The notes under the pieces were generated by a model. It was not told the origin of the DNA, ran no database searches, and was given only the letters and a program-made list of their open reading frames with translations. Made by a program: the position numbers and the translations under genes. A stretch of 64,000 nucleotides of DNA, taken from the NCBI RefSeq assembly GCF_000283655.1, contig NC_016587.1, positions 558,001 to 622,000 on the forward strand, given 5' to 3'. This document shows positions 54,205 through 62,838 of this stretch, one piece after another; positions within the stretch are counted from its first letter, which is position 1, and each line of letters opens with the position of its first letter. The DNA comes from Azospirillum lipoferum 4B (GTDB lineage Bacteria > Pseudomonadota > Alphaproteobacteria > Azospirillales > Azospirillaceae).

Positions 54205-55752
54205 TCAGTTGCAGCCGGCCATCATCAGCCCCAGCGTCTTCTCGTCCGCCTCGTCCGGCAGAACCTCGCCGACGATGTGGCCGTCGAACATCACGACGAT
54301 GCGGTCGGACAGGGCGCGGATCTCGTCCAGTTCCACCGAGACCAGCAGGATGGCCTTGCCCTGGTCGCGCAGGGCCACGAGCCGGCGGTGGATGAACTCG
54401 ATGGCGCCGATATCGACGCCGCGGGTCGGTTGCCCGACCAGGAGAAGGTCGGGATTGCGTTCGATCTCGCGCGCCAGCACGATCTTCTGCTGGTTGCCGC
54501 CGGAGAAATTGGCCGCCGCCAGCGTGCCGTCGCGCGGTCTGGTGTCGTAATCCTCCATCTGGCGGGCGCAGTTGGCGGCGATGGCGTCGCGGTCGAGCAG
54601 AACCCGCCCGTTCCAGGCCGGATCGTCCTGGAATCCCAGGATCGAGCATTCCTCCGCCGAGAACCCGGTGACGAGGCCGACCTTCTGCCGGTCCTCCGGC
54701 ACATGGCCGACACCGAGTCCGCGCAGCGCGCGGGCGTTGAAGCGGTTGGCATGGCCGGCCAACTCCTCCCCCCGCATCCGGACGGAGCCGCCGGCGATGG
54801 GCCGCATGCCGGCCAGCGCCTCCAGCAATTCGGACTGACCGTTGCCGGACACCCCGGCGATGCCGACGATCTCGCCGGCCCGCACCGACAGGCCGACGCC
54901 CTTCACCCGCTCCACGCCCGACGGATCGCGCACCCGCAACCCCTCGACCCGCAGCACCTCCGCCCCCGGCTTGGCCGGCGTCTTGTCGACTCGCAGCAGG
55001 ACCTTGCGGCCGACCATCAACTCGGCCAGCTGTTCCCGGCTGGTGTCGCGGGTGGCGACGTTGGCGACCACCTGCCCGCGCCGCATCACCGTGACGTTGT
55101 CGGTCAGCTCCATGATCTCGCGGAGCTTATGGGTGATGATGATGACCGTCTTGCCCTGCTGGCGCAGCGCCCGCAGGATGCGGAACAGGTGATCGGCCTC
55201 CTGCGGGGTCAGCACGCCGGTCGGCTCGTCAAGGATCAGGATGTCGGCGCCGCGATAGAGCGCCTTCAGGATCTCCACCCGCTGCTGGGCACCGACCGGC
55301 AGGTCGCCGACCGGGCTGTCGAGATCGACCTCCAGCCCATAGTCGCGGGCCAGCCGCGTCAGTTCCCCCCGCGCGCGGGCAAGGCCGCCCGCCAGCGTCA
55401 CCCCGCCTTCCGCCCCCAGCAGTACATTCTCCAGCACGCTGAAGGGATCGACCAGCATGAAGTGCTGGTGGACCATGCCGATGCCGGCGGCCAGCGCGTC
55501 GCGCGGCGTCCGGATGGCGGCAGGATTGCCGTTCACCCGGATTTCCCCACCGTCGGCGCGCAGATAGCCGTAGACGATGCTCATGATCGTCGACTTTCCG
55601 GCACCATTCTCGCCGATCACCCCATGGATCGTTCCGGCCGGCACGGACAGCGACACGTCGCGGTTGGCATGGTTGGTGCCGAACCACTTGTTGATCGCCA
55701 CCGTTTCCAGAGCGATGCCGGAACGGGCAGGCCGCGGGCTTTCCTGCATCAT
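54205..55752 (-). CDS. Duplicated-cassette ABC transporter ATPase (BMP/nucleoside importer type)
   Basis: A 515-residue ATPase with two nucleotide-binding domains, as in the YufO/NupO group. The first has Walker A GENGAGKST and VHQHFMLVDPFSVLENVLLG, and the second has a degenerate Walker A (GVSGNGQSE, normal for the group) and the signature NFSGGNQQKIVLARE. It is upstream-linked to the BMP-family binding protein gene. Purine nucleosides are the usual cargo. Confidence 0.91.
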   Translation of the reverse strand: MMQESPRPARSGIALETVAINKWFGTNHANRDVSLSVPAGTIHGVIGENGAGKSTIMSIVYGYLRADGGEIRVNGNPAAIRTPRDALAAGIGMVHQHFMLVDPFSVLENVLLGAEGGVTLAGGLARARGELTRLARDYGLEVDLDSPVGDLPVGAQQRVEILKALYRGADILILDEPTGVLTPQEADHLFRILRALRQQGKTVIIITHKLREIMELTDNVTVMRRGQVVANVATRDTSREQLAELMVGRKVLLRVDKTPAKPGAEVLRVEGLRVRDPSGVERVKGVGLSVRAGEIVGIAGVSGNGQSELLEALAGMRPIAGGSVRMRGEELAGHANRFNARALRGLGVGHVPEDRQKVGLVTGFSAEECSILGFQDDPAWNGRVLLDRDAIAANCARQMEDYDTRPRDGTLAAANFSGGNQQKIVLAREIERNPDLLLVGQPTRGVDIGAIEFIHRRLVALRDQGKAILLVSVELDEIRALSDRIVVMFDGHIVGEVLPDEADEKTLGLMMAGCN

Positions 55753-55766
55753 CGGAGGCGCCGATC

Positions 55767-56753
55767 TCAGGGCTTGTACGGCTTGACCGCCAGCGAGCCG
55801 GCGATGATCTGCTTCTCGGCCTCCTCCAGCCTGGCCTCCATCTCCGGCGTGATCAGCTTGCGGTTATGCTCGTCCAGCGCATAGCCGACGCCGTCCTCCT
55901 TCAGGCCGACGACACGGTGGCCGGCCTTCCAGCTGCCCTCCTTCGCCGCCTTCATGCAGTCATGGACGACCACATCGACCCGCTTGACCATGGAGGTCAG
56001 CACCTTGCCGGGATGGACGTGGTTCTGGTTGCTGTCGACGCCGATGGCGAGCTTGCCGGCATCGGACGCCGCCTGCATCACGCCCAGCCCGGTGGCGCCC
56101 GCCGCGGCGAAGACCACGTCGGCGCCGCGGCCGAACTGGCTCTTGGCAAGCTCCGCCCCGCGGCCGGGATCGTTCCAGGCGGCGGGCGTGGTGCCGGTCA
56201 TGTTGACGAACACCTCGGCGCCCGGCGTCACATGCTTCACGCCCTGCTCGTAGCCGGTCAGGAAATTGCGGATCAGCGGGATGTCCATGCCGCCGATGAA
56301 GCCGACCTTGCCGGTCTTCGACGCCAGCGCCGCCGCCATGCCGACCAGGAAGGAGCCCTCCTCCTCCTTGAAGGTCACGGACTGGACGTTGGGGGCCTCC
56401 AGCTTGTCGTCGATCAGGCAGAATTTGGTGTTGGGCGATTCCTTCGCCACCTTCTCCACCGCCGCGGTCTGCGAGAAGCCGACGGCGACGATCACCGAGG
56501 CGCCGCGGCGCACCAGCGTGCGCAGGGCCTGCTCGCGCTGCCCCTCATTCGTGACCTCGAACTCGCGATAGGCGGTGCCGGTCTCCTTCTTGAAGCGTTC
56601 GGCGCCGTTGTAGGCGGCTTCGTTGAAGGACTTGTCGAACTTGCCGCCCTGGTCGAACACCACGGCCGGCGAGAAGTCCTGCGCCCGCGCCTGGGGCCCG
56701 ACAGCAACGGCCGCCGTCATCGCCAGCATGGCGGCAAGGATACGCGTCTTCAT
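55767..56753 (-). CDS. BMP family periplasmic substrate-binding protein
   Basis: A 328-residue binding protein. A signal peptide (MKTRILAAMLAMTAAVAVGPQARA) precedes DFSPAVVFDQGGKFDKSFNEAAYNGAERF, the Bmp/Med family N-terminus. VGFIGGMDIPLIRNFLTGYEQGVKHV and ADVVFAAAGATGLGVMQAA are further family blocks. Relatives bind purine nucleosides. First gene of the unit; the ATPase follows 14 nt after its stop. ATG 56753 starts the signal peptide. Confidence 0.92.
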   Translation of the reverse strand: MKTRILAAMLAMTAAVAVGPQARAQDFSPAVVFDQGGKFDKSFNEAAYNGAERFKKETGTAYREFEVTNEGQREQALRTLVRRGASVIVAVGFSQTAAVEKVAKESPNTKFCLIDDKLEAPNVQSVTFKEEEGSFLVGMAAALASKTGKVGFIGGMDIPLIRNFLTGYEQGVKHVTPGAEVFVNMTGTTPAAWNDPGRGAELAKSQFGRGADVVFAAAGATGLGVMQAASDAGKLAIGVDSNQNHVHPGKVLTSMVKRVDVVVHDCMKAAKEGSWKAGHRVVGLKEDGVGYALDEHNRKLITPEMEARLEEAEKQIIAGSLAVKPYKP

Positions 56754-57000
56754 GTCCCACCCACTCCGGATAGCCGAAACTTGACCCAAAGGATAACCGC
56801 GCCATCATTCCGCACAACAGGGAAAGCGGGCGAGATGGCGCAGCAAATCGCGGCGCCCCCGGTTGACGACGGGAACGGGGGCGTTTATCACCCCCGCCGA
56901 TGGTCGTTGCATCGAACCGGTTGCGGTTTGCAGCGGCAAGCCGGCAAGGCCACAGGTGTTGGCGACAGGATCTGGCAATAGGTTCGGGGGGCGACGCTCG

Positions 57001-57648
57001 GTGGACGAAGTCTGGGTGCTTTTGCAGGGGATCGCTCTCGGATTCGCCATCGCCGCACCCGTCGGGCCGATCGGTCTGCTGTGCATCCGCCGCACCCTGC
57101 AGCACGGCCCCCTGATGGGCTTCTTCACCGGATTCGGCGCCGCGGTCGCCGACACCATCTATGGCGCCATCGCCGCCTTCGGCGTGTCGGCGGCGCTCAG
57201 CTTCCTGCGCGGGCACGAGACGGCCTTCCAGCTGATCGGCGGCATCTTCCTGCTGGTGGTGGCGGTCCGCACCTTCCGCCAGCAGCCCGACGCGGAAGAG
57301 CGGGAGGCGGCGGCCGCTCCCGACACCAAATCCTGGTTCACCGGCTTCATGACCGGGCTGTCGCTGACCCTGACCAACCCGGCGACCATCATGGCCTTCA
57401 TCGCCATCTTCGCCGGTTTCGGGCTGGGCGGCACGCTGAACCGGCTGGAGGCCTCGACCCTGGTGCTGGGCGTCTTCATCGGATCGTCGCTGTGGTGGAT
57501 GACGCTGTCGATGGGCGTCGCCGCCGTGCGCCACCGCATTTCCGACCGCGGGCTGACCATGCTGAACCACTGCACCGGCGTGGCGCTGGGCGCCTTCGGC
57601 CTGTGGGCGCTGGGCATGGCCGCCACCGGCCTCGCCGGCATGGCCTGA
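57001..57648 (+). CDS. LysE family amino-acid exporter
   Basis: A 215-residue inner-membrane protein with about six hydrophobic segments. IALGFAIAAPVGPIGLLCIRRTL is the LysE/RhtB N-terminal signature and GLSLTLTNPATIMAFIAIFAGFG the central one. A GTG at 57001 is taken as the start because it places the first membrane helix at the N-terminus; the upstream in-frame ATG at 56863 would add a non-conserved leader. Cargo is unknown. Confidence 0.88.
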   Translation: MDEVWVLLQGIALGFAIAAPVGPIGLLCIRRTLQHGPLMGFFTGFGAAVADTIYGAIAAFGVSAALSFLRGHETAFQLIGGIFLLVVAVRTFRQQPDAEEREAAAAPDTKSWFTGFMTGLSLTLTNPATIMAFIAIFAGFGLGGTLNRLEASTLVLGVFIGSSLWWMTLSMGVAAVRHRISDRGLTMLNHCTGVALGAFGLWALGMAATGLAGMA

Positions 57649-57653
57649 AGCGG

Positions 57654-58316
57654 TCAACAGCCGGCCGGCGGCGTGACGGTTGGGCTCTGGTCGCTGCCGC
57701 CCCCCTTGCGCAGCAGATGCAGGTGCCCGGCCAGCCGCCAGAGATAGAGCCCGACCAGCACCACCAGCAGCCCGACGGTGACATAGCCGACCAGCCGGTG
57801 CGCGAAGGGCCAGGTGGACAGTATGTAGCCGGTCCAGGCCAGCAGCGCCGTCCACAGGATCGAGCCGATGCCCGAGGCCAGCGAATAGTTCAGGATCGAC
57901 ATCCTGCACGCCCCGGCCGGAATCGAGATCAAGGTCCGCACCCCCGGCACCGGCTGCGAGAACAGCACGGCGATGCCGCCATGCCTGGCGAACCAGTCCG
58001 TGCTCCGCCGCACCTTCTTCGGGTCGATGGTCAGCCAGGGACCGTATTTCTTCAGGAAGGCCTCCAGCCGGTCGCGGCCCATCAGCCGGCTGGGCAGGAA
58101 CCACACCAGCTGCCCGGCCAGCGAGCCGAGCCCGCTGGCGATGGCGATCCCGACCAGCGTGAACTCGCCGGTCGCCGCCCCGATCCCGGCCAGCGGGATC
58201 ACCGACTCGGCCGGCAGCGGCGGAAAGATCCGCGCGAGCGCCACCAGCAGGAAGATCCCGATATAGTGGAGGTGGTGCATGGTGTGCACCAGCCAGTCCG
58301 TCAATCCGCCATCCAT
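57654..58316 (-). CDS. DedA family membrane protein
   Basis: A 220-residue DedA/SNARE-associated (VTT domain) protein. LARIFPPLPAESVIPLAGIGAA, GSLAGQLVWFLPSRLMGRDRLEAF and RHGGIAVLFSQPVPGVRTLISIPAG are the diagnostic blocks; members act as lipid (undecaprenyl phosphate or phospholipid) transporters. ATG 58316 has GGAGG upstream. It converges with the LysE gene, the stops being a few bases apart. Confidence 0.9.
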   Translation of the reverse strand: MDGGLTDWLVHTMHHLHYIGIFLLVALARIFPPLPAESVIPLAGIGAATGEFTLVGIAIASGLGSLAGQLVWFLPSRLMGRDRLEAFLKKYGPWLTIDPKKVRRSTDWFARHGGIAVLFSQPVPGVRTLISIPAGACRMSILNYSLASGIGSILWTALLAWTGYILSTWPFAHRLVGYVTVGLLVVLVGLYLWRLAGHLHLLRKGGGSDQSPTVTPPAGC

Positions 58317-58395
58317 TCCGTTCCGTCCTCCCCCAGCGGTCGACATGACCCGCATCGGGAAAACGGCCGGCTGCGGCAGACGGTTCCCGCCCCCC

Positions 58396-59025
58396 TCACG
58401 CCGCCTTCGCCATCCCGCCGCCGGAACCGCTGTTTTCCTGGTGGCAGCGCCGCAGCCGGAAGGCGGTCACCAGCGCCAGCATGCCGAACGCGATCAGATA
58501 GGCCGCCACCCCCCAGGCGAGCGCCAGCAGGCCCAGCGCCGGCAGCACCCACATGCTGAAGCCGAACAGAATCGACAGCACGCCGGCCACGCCCCAGGCC
58601 CATTTGCCGTGGCTGCGGTCCATGCGCCAGGCGCCCATCACCTCGGCGAAGCCGGTGATGACCGACCAGGCGGCGATCAGAAAGACCAGGGCGAACAGGC
58701 TGGCGGCCGGCCACAGCGCGGCGACGACGCCGGCGATCAGGCTGACGACGCCCTCCAGGATGAAGGGCAGCGAGCGCTCATGGTGGCGGGAGGCACGGAT
58801 GCCGGCCAGGATGGCGAAGACGCCGTCCAACAGCAGATAGGCGGCGAAGGTCAGCGCCAGGGTCGCCACCGTCACGCCCGGCATCGTCAACGCCAGGATC
58901 CCCAGCAGGATGGCCGCCGCCCCGCGCAGCGCCAGCGCCCACCAGTTGCGCGCCAGCAGCATGTTCATGCTGTGCAGGCGGCTTGCGGGCTCACGCGTCG
59001 CCCGCTGTGCCGGATCATAGGACAT
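58396..59025 (-). CDS. HdeD-like DUF308 membrane protein
   Basis: A 209-residue protein with six hydrophobic segments in three hairpins, as in HdeD/DUF308. RNWWALALRGAAAILLGILAL at the first helix is typical. HdeD homologues are linked to acid stress in enterics, but the function here is unknown. ATG 59025 follows GGGAGG with 6 nt spacing. Confidence 0.87.
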   Translation of the reverse strand: MSYDPAQRATREPASRLHSMNMLLARNWWALALRGAAAILLGILALTMPGVTVATLALTFAAYLLLDGVFAILAGIRASRHHERSLPFILEGVVSLIAGVVAALWPAASLFALVFLIAAWSVITGFAEVMGAWRMDRSHGKWAWGVAGVLSILFGFSMWVLPALGLLALAWGVAAYLIAFGMLALVTAFRLRRCHQENSGSGGGMAKAA

Positions 59026-59112
59026 GAAACGCCTCCCGCTGCCCGTCTTGCGAAATGACAACAGGAGGCGAAGGGTTTTGTTTCCGGCCCGGTATCGAAG
59101 ATGTCCGGCCGC

Positions 59113-59799
59113 TCAGTTGCCGCGGCCGAAATCCGATCCGCGCGCCGGCTCCTTGAAATAGAACATGTCGCGGTCGAAGGTGACGTCGGTGCGCGGATTC
59201 AGCAGGGCGACCTCGGTGGTCATGCCCTGGGCATCCAGCACCCGCCACTTGCGCAGCTGGAAGGGACGGTCCTCGAACACCAGCGTCAGGGTGCCCTTGC
59301 CGGGATCCTTGGTCTCCAGCAGGCTGACCTCGATCACACCGGGGGCCTGGAACACCTCGGTGACGGTCACGTCGCCCGACAGGCGGATATCCTTGCGCAG
59401 GATGAAGTCGGCCAACGTCGATCCGATGGGAGCGCTCGACTGCTGGCGCATCTCGCCGTCCCAATAGAAGACGAAGCTGCCGTCGGCGACGATGAAGTCC
59501 TTCAGCGGCCGGTCATACTCCAGCCGCATCCGGCCGGGCCGCCACAGATAGAAGGTGCCGGTCGCCTGCCGCCCGTTCGGCGCCACCTGCAGGAACTTCG
59601 ACTGCAGGGTGGCGATGCCGTTCAGATACTCCTCCACCTTGGCGACGACGGCCTGATCCTGCGCCGACAGCGAGACGGGCGTGGCCGGGGCGGCGACGGC
59701 GGACGGGGCGAGCACGACCGGCAGCGGAGCCAGGAGGGCGGCGCACAGCAGGGCGGCGGGAAACAGAGAGCGGGAGAGGCGGCGAAGCACGGTCTTCAT
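59113..59799 (-). CDS. LolA-like outer-membrane lipoprotein carrier protein
   Basis: A 228-residue periplasmic protein. A signal peptide (residues 1-36, ending SAVAAP) is followed by the LolA fold: EYLNGIATLQSKFLQVAPNGRQATGTFYLWRPGRMRLEYD, DGSFVFYWDGEMRQQSSAPIGSTLADFIL. LolA shuttles lipoproteins from LolCDE to the outer membrane; alphaproteobacterial members are diverged, so this is a family call. Confidence 0.88.
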   Translation of the reverse strand: MKTVLRRLSRSLFPAALLCAALLAPLPVVLAPSAVAAPATPVSLSAQDQAVVAKVEEYLNGIATLQSKFLQVAPNGRQATGTFYLWRPGRMRLEYDRPLKDFIVADGSFVFYWDGEMRQQSSAPIGSTLADFILRKDIRLSGDVTVTEVFQAPGVIEVSLLETKDPGKGTLTLVFEDRPFQLRKWRVLDAQGMTTEVALLNPRTDVTFDRDMFYFKEPARGSDFGRGN

Positions 59800-59915
59800 C
59801 CTTGGTCGTTCGGATCCCGAATCCCTAATCGGGCAGTGAGGCGGACATAAGGCGTCCGCCCGCCGCTGCCAAGGATTACCGGTGCCGGCAAAGTGGCTGC
59901 TTCAAAGTGGCTGCT

Positions 59916-61199
59916 TCAAAGCGGCTGGCCCCGGATCATCCGCGGCAGGTCGCCGACCACGCCCATCGCATGCTTCATGAAGAAGCGCTTGACCGGCGGC
60001 AGACGGTTGATCGCCGCCATGCCCAGGTTGCGCGCCAGCTTCAACGGCGGAATGCTGTTGGAGAACAGGTGGACCAGCCCGTCGCACACCGCCGCCAGCA
60101 GAACGGTGTCGAAGCGGCGCCAGCGCTGGAAGCGGGCCAGCACCTCCGGCCCGCCGACATCGAGGCCGAGGCGGTGGGCGTCGACCACCACCTCGGCCAA
60201 TGCCGCGACGTCGCGCATGCCCAGGTTCAGCCCCTGCCCGGCAATCGGGTGGATGGCGTGCGCCGCCTCCCCCACCAGGGCCAGCCGGTCGGCGACGAAG
60301 CGGTCGGCCAGCAGCACCGACAGCGGCCAGGCCTCGCGCTTGGTCAACAGCGCGATCTCGCCCAGATAGCCGCCGGAGCGCCGTTGCAGTTCGTCGATGA
60401 ACTGGTCGTCGGGCAGGTTGAGATAGGTGTCGACCAGCGACGTCTTCTCGCTCCACACGATGGAACAGCGGTTGTCGGTCATCGGCAGCACGGCGAAGGG
60501 GCCGTTGGGCAGGAAATGCTCGACCGCGACGCCCTTGTTCGGCTCGGTGTGGCGGATGGTGCAGATGATGGCGCTCTGGTCGTATGACCAGCGCCGCACC
60601 TTGATCCCGGCGCTGTCGCGCGCCAGCGATCGCCGCCCGTCGGCGCCGACCAGCAGCCGGCCGCGCACCGTGCGCCCGTCGGCAAGCCGCACCGACACGC
60701 CGGACCGCGTGCGCTCCACCGCGGTCGCCTGGGCCGGCGCCAGATGGACCAGCCCCGGCAGTTCGGCCGCGCGGGTGAACAGGGCGCGGCGGATGTCCTT
60801 GTTGTCCAGGATCCAACCGAAGGGCTGGTGCCTGCCCTCCATCGCCAGTTCGGTGTGGTCGTAATGGATGAACAGGGGCGAGAACTGGTCGGCGATGCGG
60901 ATGTCCAGCATCGGGCCGGCCTGGTCGGCCATGTGGTGCCACACGCCCGCCGACTCCAGCACCATCTTGGAGGCGTAGGAGATGGCGGTGGTGCGGATGT
61001 CGAAATCCTGGCCGCCCATGCGTTCCGGGCTGTCCCGGTCGATGCAGACCACCGGCACGCCGGCGCTGGCCAGCGCCGCCGCCATGGTCAGCCCGGCGAG
61101 ACCGCCGCCCAGCACCACGACCTCGGTGGTGATGTCGCCGCCGACGCCCCCCTGGGGAGGAACGGTCGCGTTGCCCGATTCGGTGCCCGGTACGGCCAT
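59916..61199 (-). CDS. UbiH/COQ6-family FAD-dependent hydroxylase
   Basis: A 427-residue flavoprotein monooxygenase of ubiquinone synthesis. The FAD fold is VVVLGGGLAGLTMAAALASAGVPVVCID, with DG motif LLVGADGRRSLARDSAGI and GD motif LALVGEAAHAIHPIAGQGLNLGMRDVAAL, the last being a UbiH/UbiF/COQ6 hallmark. Which ring position it hydroxylates cannot be told. The first 20 residues after ATG 61199 are variable. It is divergent from the P-II gene. Confidence 0.9.
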   Translation of the reverse strand: MAVPGTESGNATVPPQGGVGGDITTEVVVLGGGLAGLTMAAALASAGVPVVCIDRDSPERMGGQDFDIRTTAISYASKMVLESAGVWHHMADQAGPMLDIRIADQFSPLFIHYDHTELAMEGRHQPFGWILDNKDIRRALFTRAAELPGLVHLAPAQATAVERTRSGVSVRLADGRTVRGRLLVGADGRRSLARDSAGIKVRRWSYDQSAIICTIRHTEPNKGVAVEHFLPNGPFAVLPMTDNRCSIVWSEKTSLVDTYLNLPDDQFIDELQRRSGGYLGEIALLTKREAWPLSVLLADRFVADRLALVGEAAHAIHPIAGQGLNLGMRDVAALAEVVVDAHRLGLDVGGPEVLARFQRWRRFDTVLLAAVCDGLVHLFSNSIPPLKLARNLGMAAINRLPPVKRFFMKHAMGVVGDLPRMIRGQPL

Positions 61200-61376
61200 G
61201 ATGCTCGCTGCCCTCTCGCCTTCTTGCGCCTGCGCTGCGGTCGACCGGCCGGACGTGAGCCTTGCCGGGTGCCGCGCGCGGTGAAACAATTGTCGCACGG
61301 GGGCGTCCTGTCCAGTCTCCTGTCCCCGGCCGGCGGCCGGCGCGCACCGGACAGATTGCCGCTGGGCAATTTATAG

Positions 61377-61937
<561 letters not shown>

Positions 61938-61969
61938 GGCTGCAGGCCCCAAGGCCACTGGTCATGGCG

Positions 61970-61990
61970 GGCGCGCGTCTGCGCGCCTGT
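61970..61990 (+). terminator. Putative terminator of the P-II gene
   Basis: Stem GGCGCGC / GCGCGCC with loop GTCT, about 30 bp after the P-II stop, followed by only a weak pyrimidine run (TGTCCGCTCTTTC). Intrinsic termination is plausible but weak. Confidence 0.45.
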
Positions 61991-62011
61991 CCGCTCTTTC
62001 AGCCGGCAAAC

Positions 62012-62575
62012 TCAGCCGGCAAACGCATCCGCCGCCAGCGCGCGGGCATAGTCGCGCTGGTCGGCCGGCCAGTCCGCCGTCAGCGCGTCGAACCGCGCGC
62101 GGTCCGCGGCATAGAGCGCCCGAACCGCCTCCTCATAGCCCGGCCGGTCGCCGGCCAGCTCCAGCATGACGCGATAAGCGGCCTCCTGCGCATGGCGCAC
62201 GCGGTCCTTCGCCTCGTTGCCCTTGCGTGCCTCGTCCACCAGCTTGCGCAGCGCCACCGACGCCCCGCCCGGCTGGGCGTTCAGCCAGTCCCAATGGCGC
62301 GGCAGCAGCGTCACCTCCCGCGCCACCACCCCCAGCTTCGGCCGGCCCGGCCCCCGCGGCGGCGGCGCGAGACGCCACGCAACCTCCTCATCGCTTCCCC
62401 GCAGATCGAGGTCGACCGCCTTTCCGGTGGCATCGTCGAACACCAGCACCGGCGGTCCATCCGGCTCCGCGTCCAGCGCCGCCCGCAACGCCCGCGCCAC
62501 GCTCAGCGCATCCCCTGCGGCAAGGCGTCGCTCGCCACGAAAGGCGGTGCAGAGAGTCTCGGCGGTGACGGACAT
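62012..62575 (-). CDS. DUF2239 family protein
   Basis: A 187-residue protein of unknown function. GRPKLGVVAREVTLLPRHWDWLNAQPGGASVALRKLVDEARK is the strongly conserved DUF2239 centre, and the N-terminus (MSVTAETLCTAFRGERRLAAGD) also fits. Full length. A 13-bp tandem repeat covers its stop codon. It converges with the P-II gene. A pair of direct repeats upstream may be its operator. Confidence 0.88.
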   Translation of the reverse strand: MSVTAETLCTAFRGERRLAAGDALSVARALRAALDAEPDGPPVLVFDDATGKAVDLDLRGSDEEVAWRLAPPPRGPGRPKLGVVAREVTLLPRHWDWLNAQPGGASVALRKLVDEARKGNEAKDRVRHAQEAAYRVMLELAGDRPGYEEAVRALYAADRARFDALTADWPADQRDYARALAADAFAG

Positions 62576-62602
62576 GGACGGAGCTCCGGTTGTGCGGACG
62601 GA

Positions 62603-62649
62603 ATTTTATCCGGGTGGAATGCGGGCGTCAATATTATCCGGGTTTAATG
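62603..62649. promoter_or_regulatory. Pair of direct repeats upstream of the DUF2239 gene
   Basis: ATTTTATCCGGGTGGAATG (62603-62621) and ATATTATCCGGGTTTAATG (62631-62649) agree at 16 of 19 positions and start 28 bp apart. They lie 28 to 74 bp upstream of the DUF2239 start, a position suited to a regulator-binding site or core promoter. The regulator is unknown. Confidence 0.55.
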
Positions 62650-62838
62650 TGGACCTCCCTCTCCCGTCCCGGGAGAGGGATTCTTCCCCCCCTGTGACCG
62701 TTCGGCCACCTGCCGCGACCAAGGGTTTTGGGCGCTTGTGCCCCCCGTGCCCCGCCGATAGGATCGGTCGCTCGTAAGGCGTGGCCGTCTCCCCTGGCCG
62801 GGGTACGGCACCAGGGTGGGAAGAGGGTTGCGGTCGTC

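Noticed and set aside
61999-62024. 13-bp tandem repeat (TCAGCCGGCAAAC twice) at the DUF2239 stop codon
   Set aside because: It simply duplicates the end of the gene including the stop; no functional meaning is apparent.
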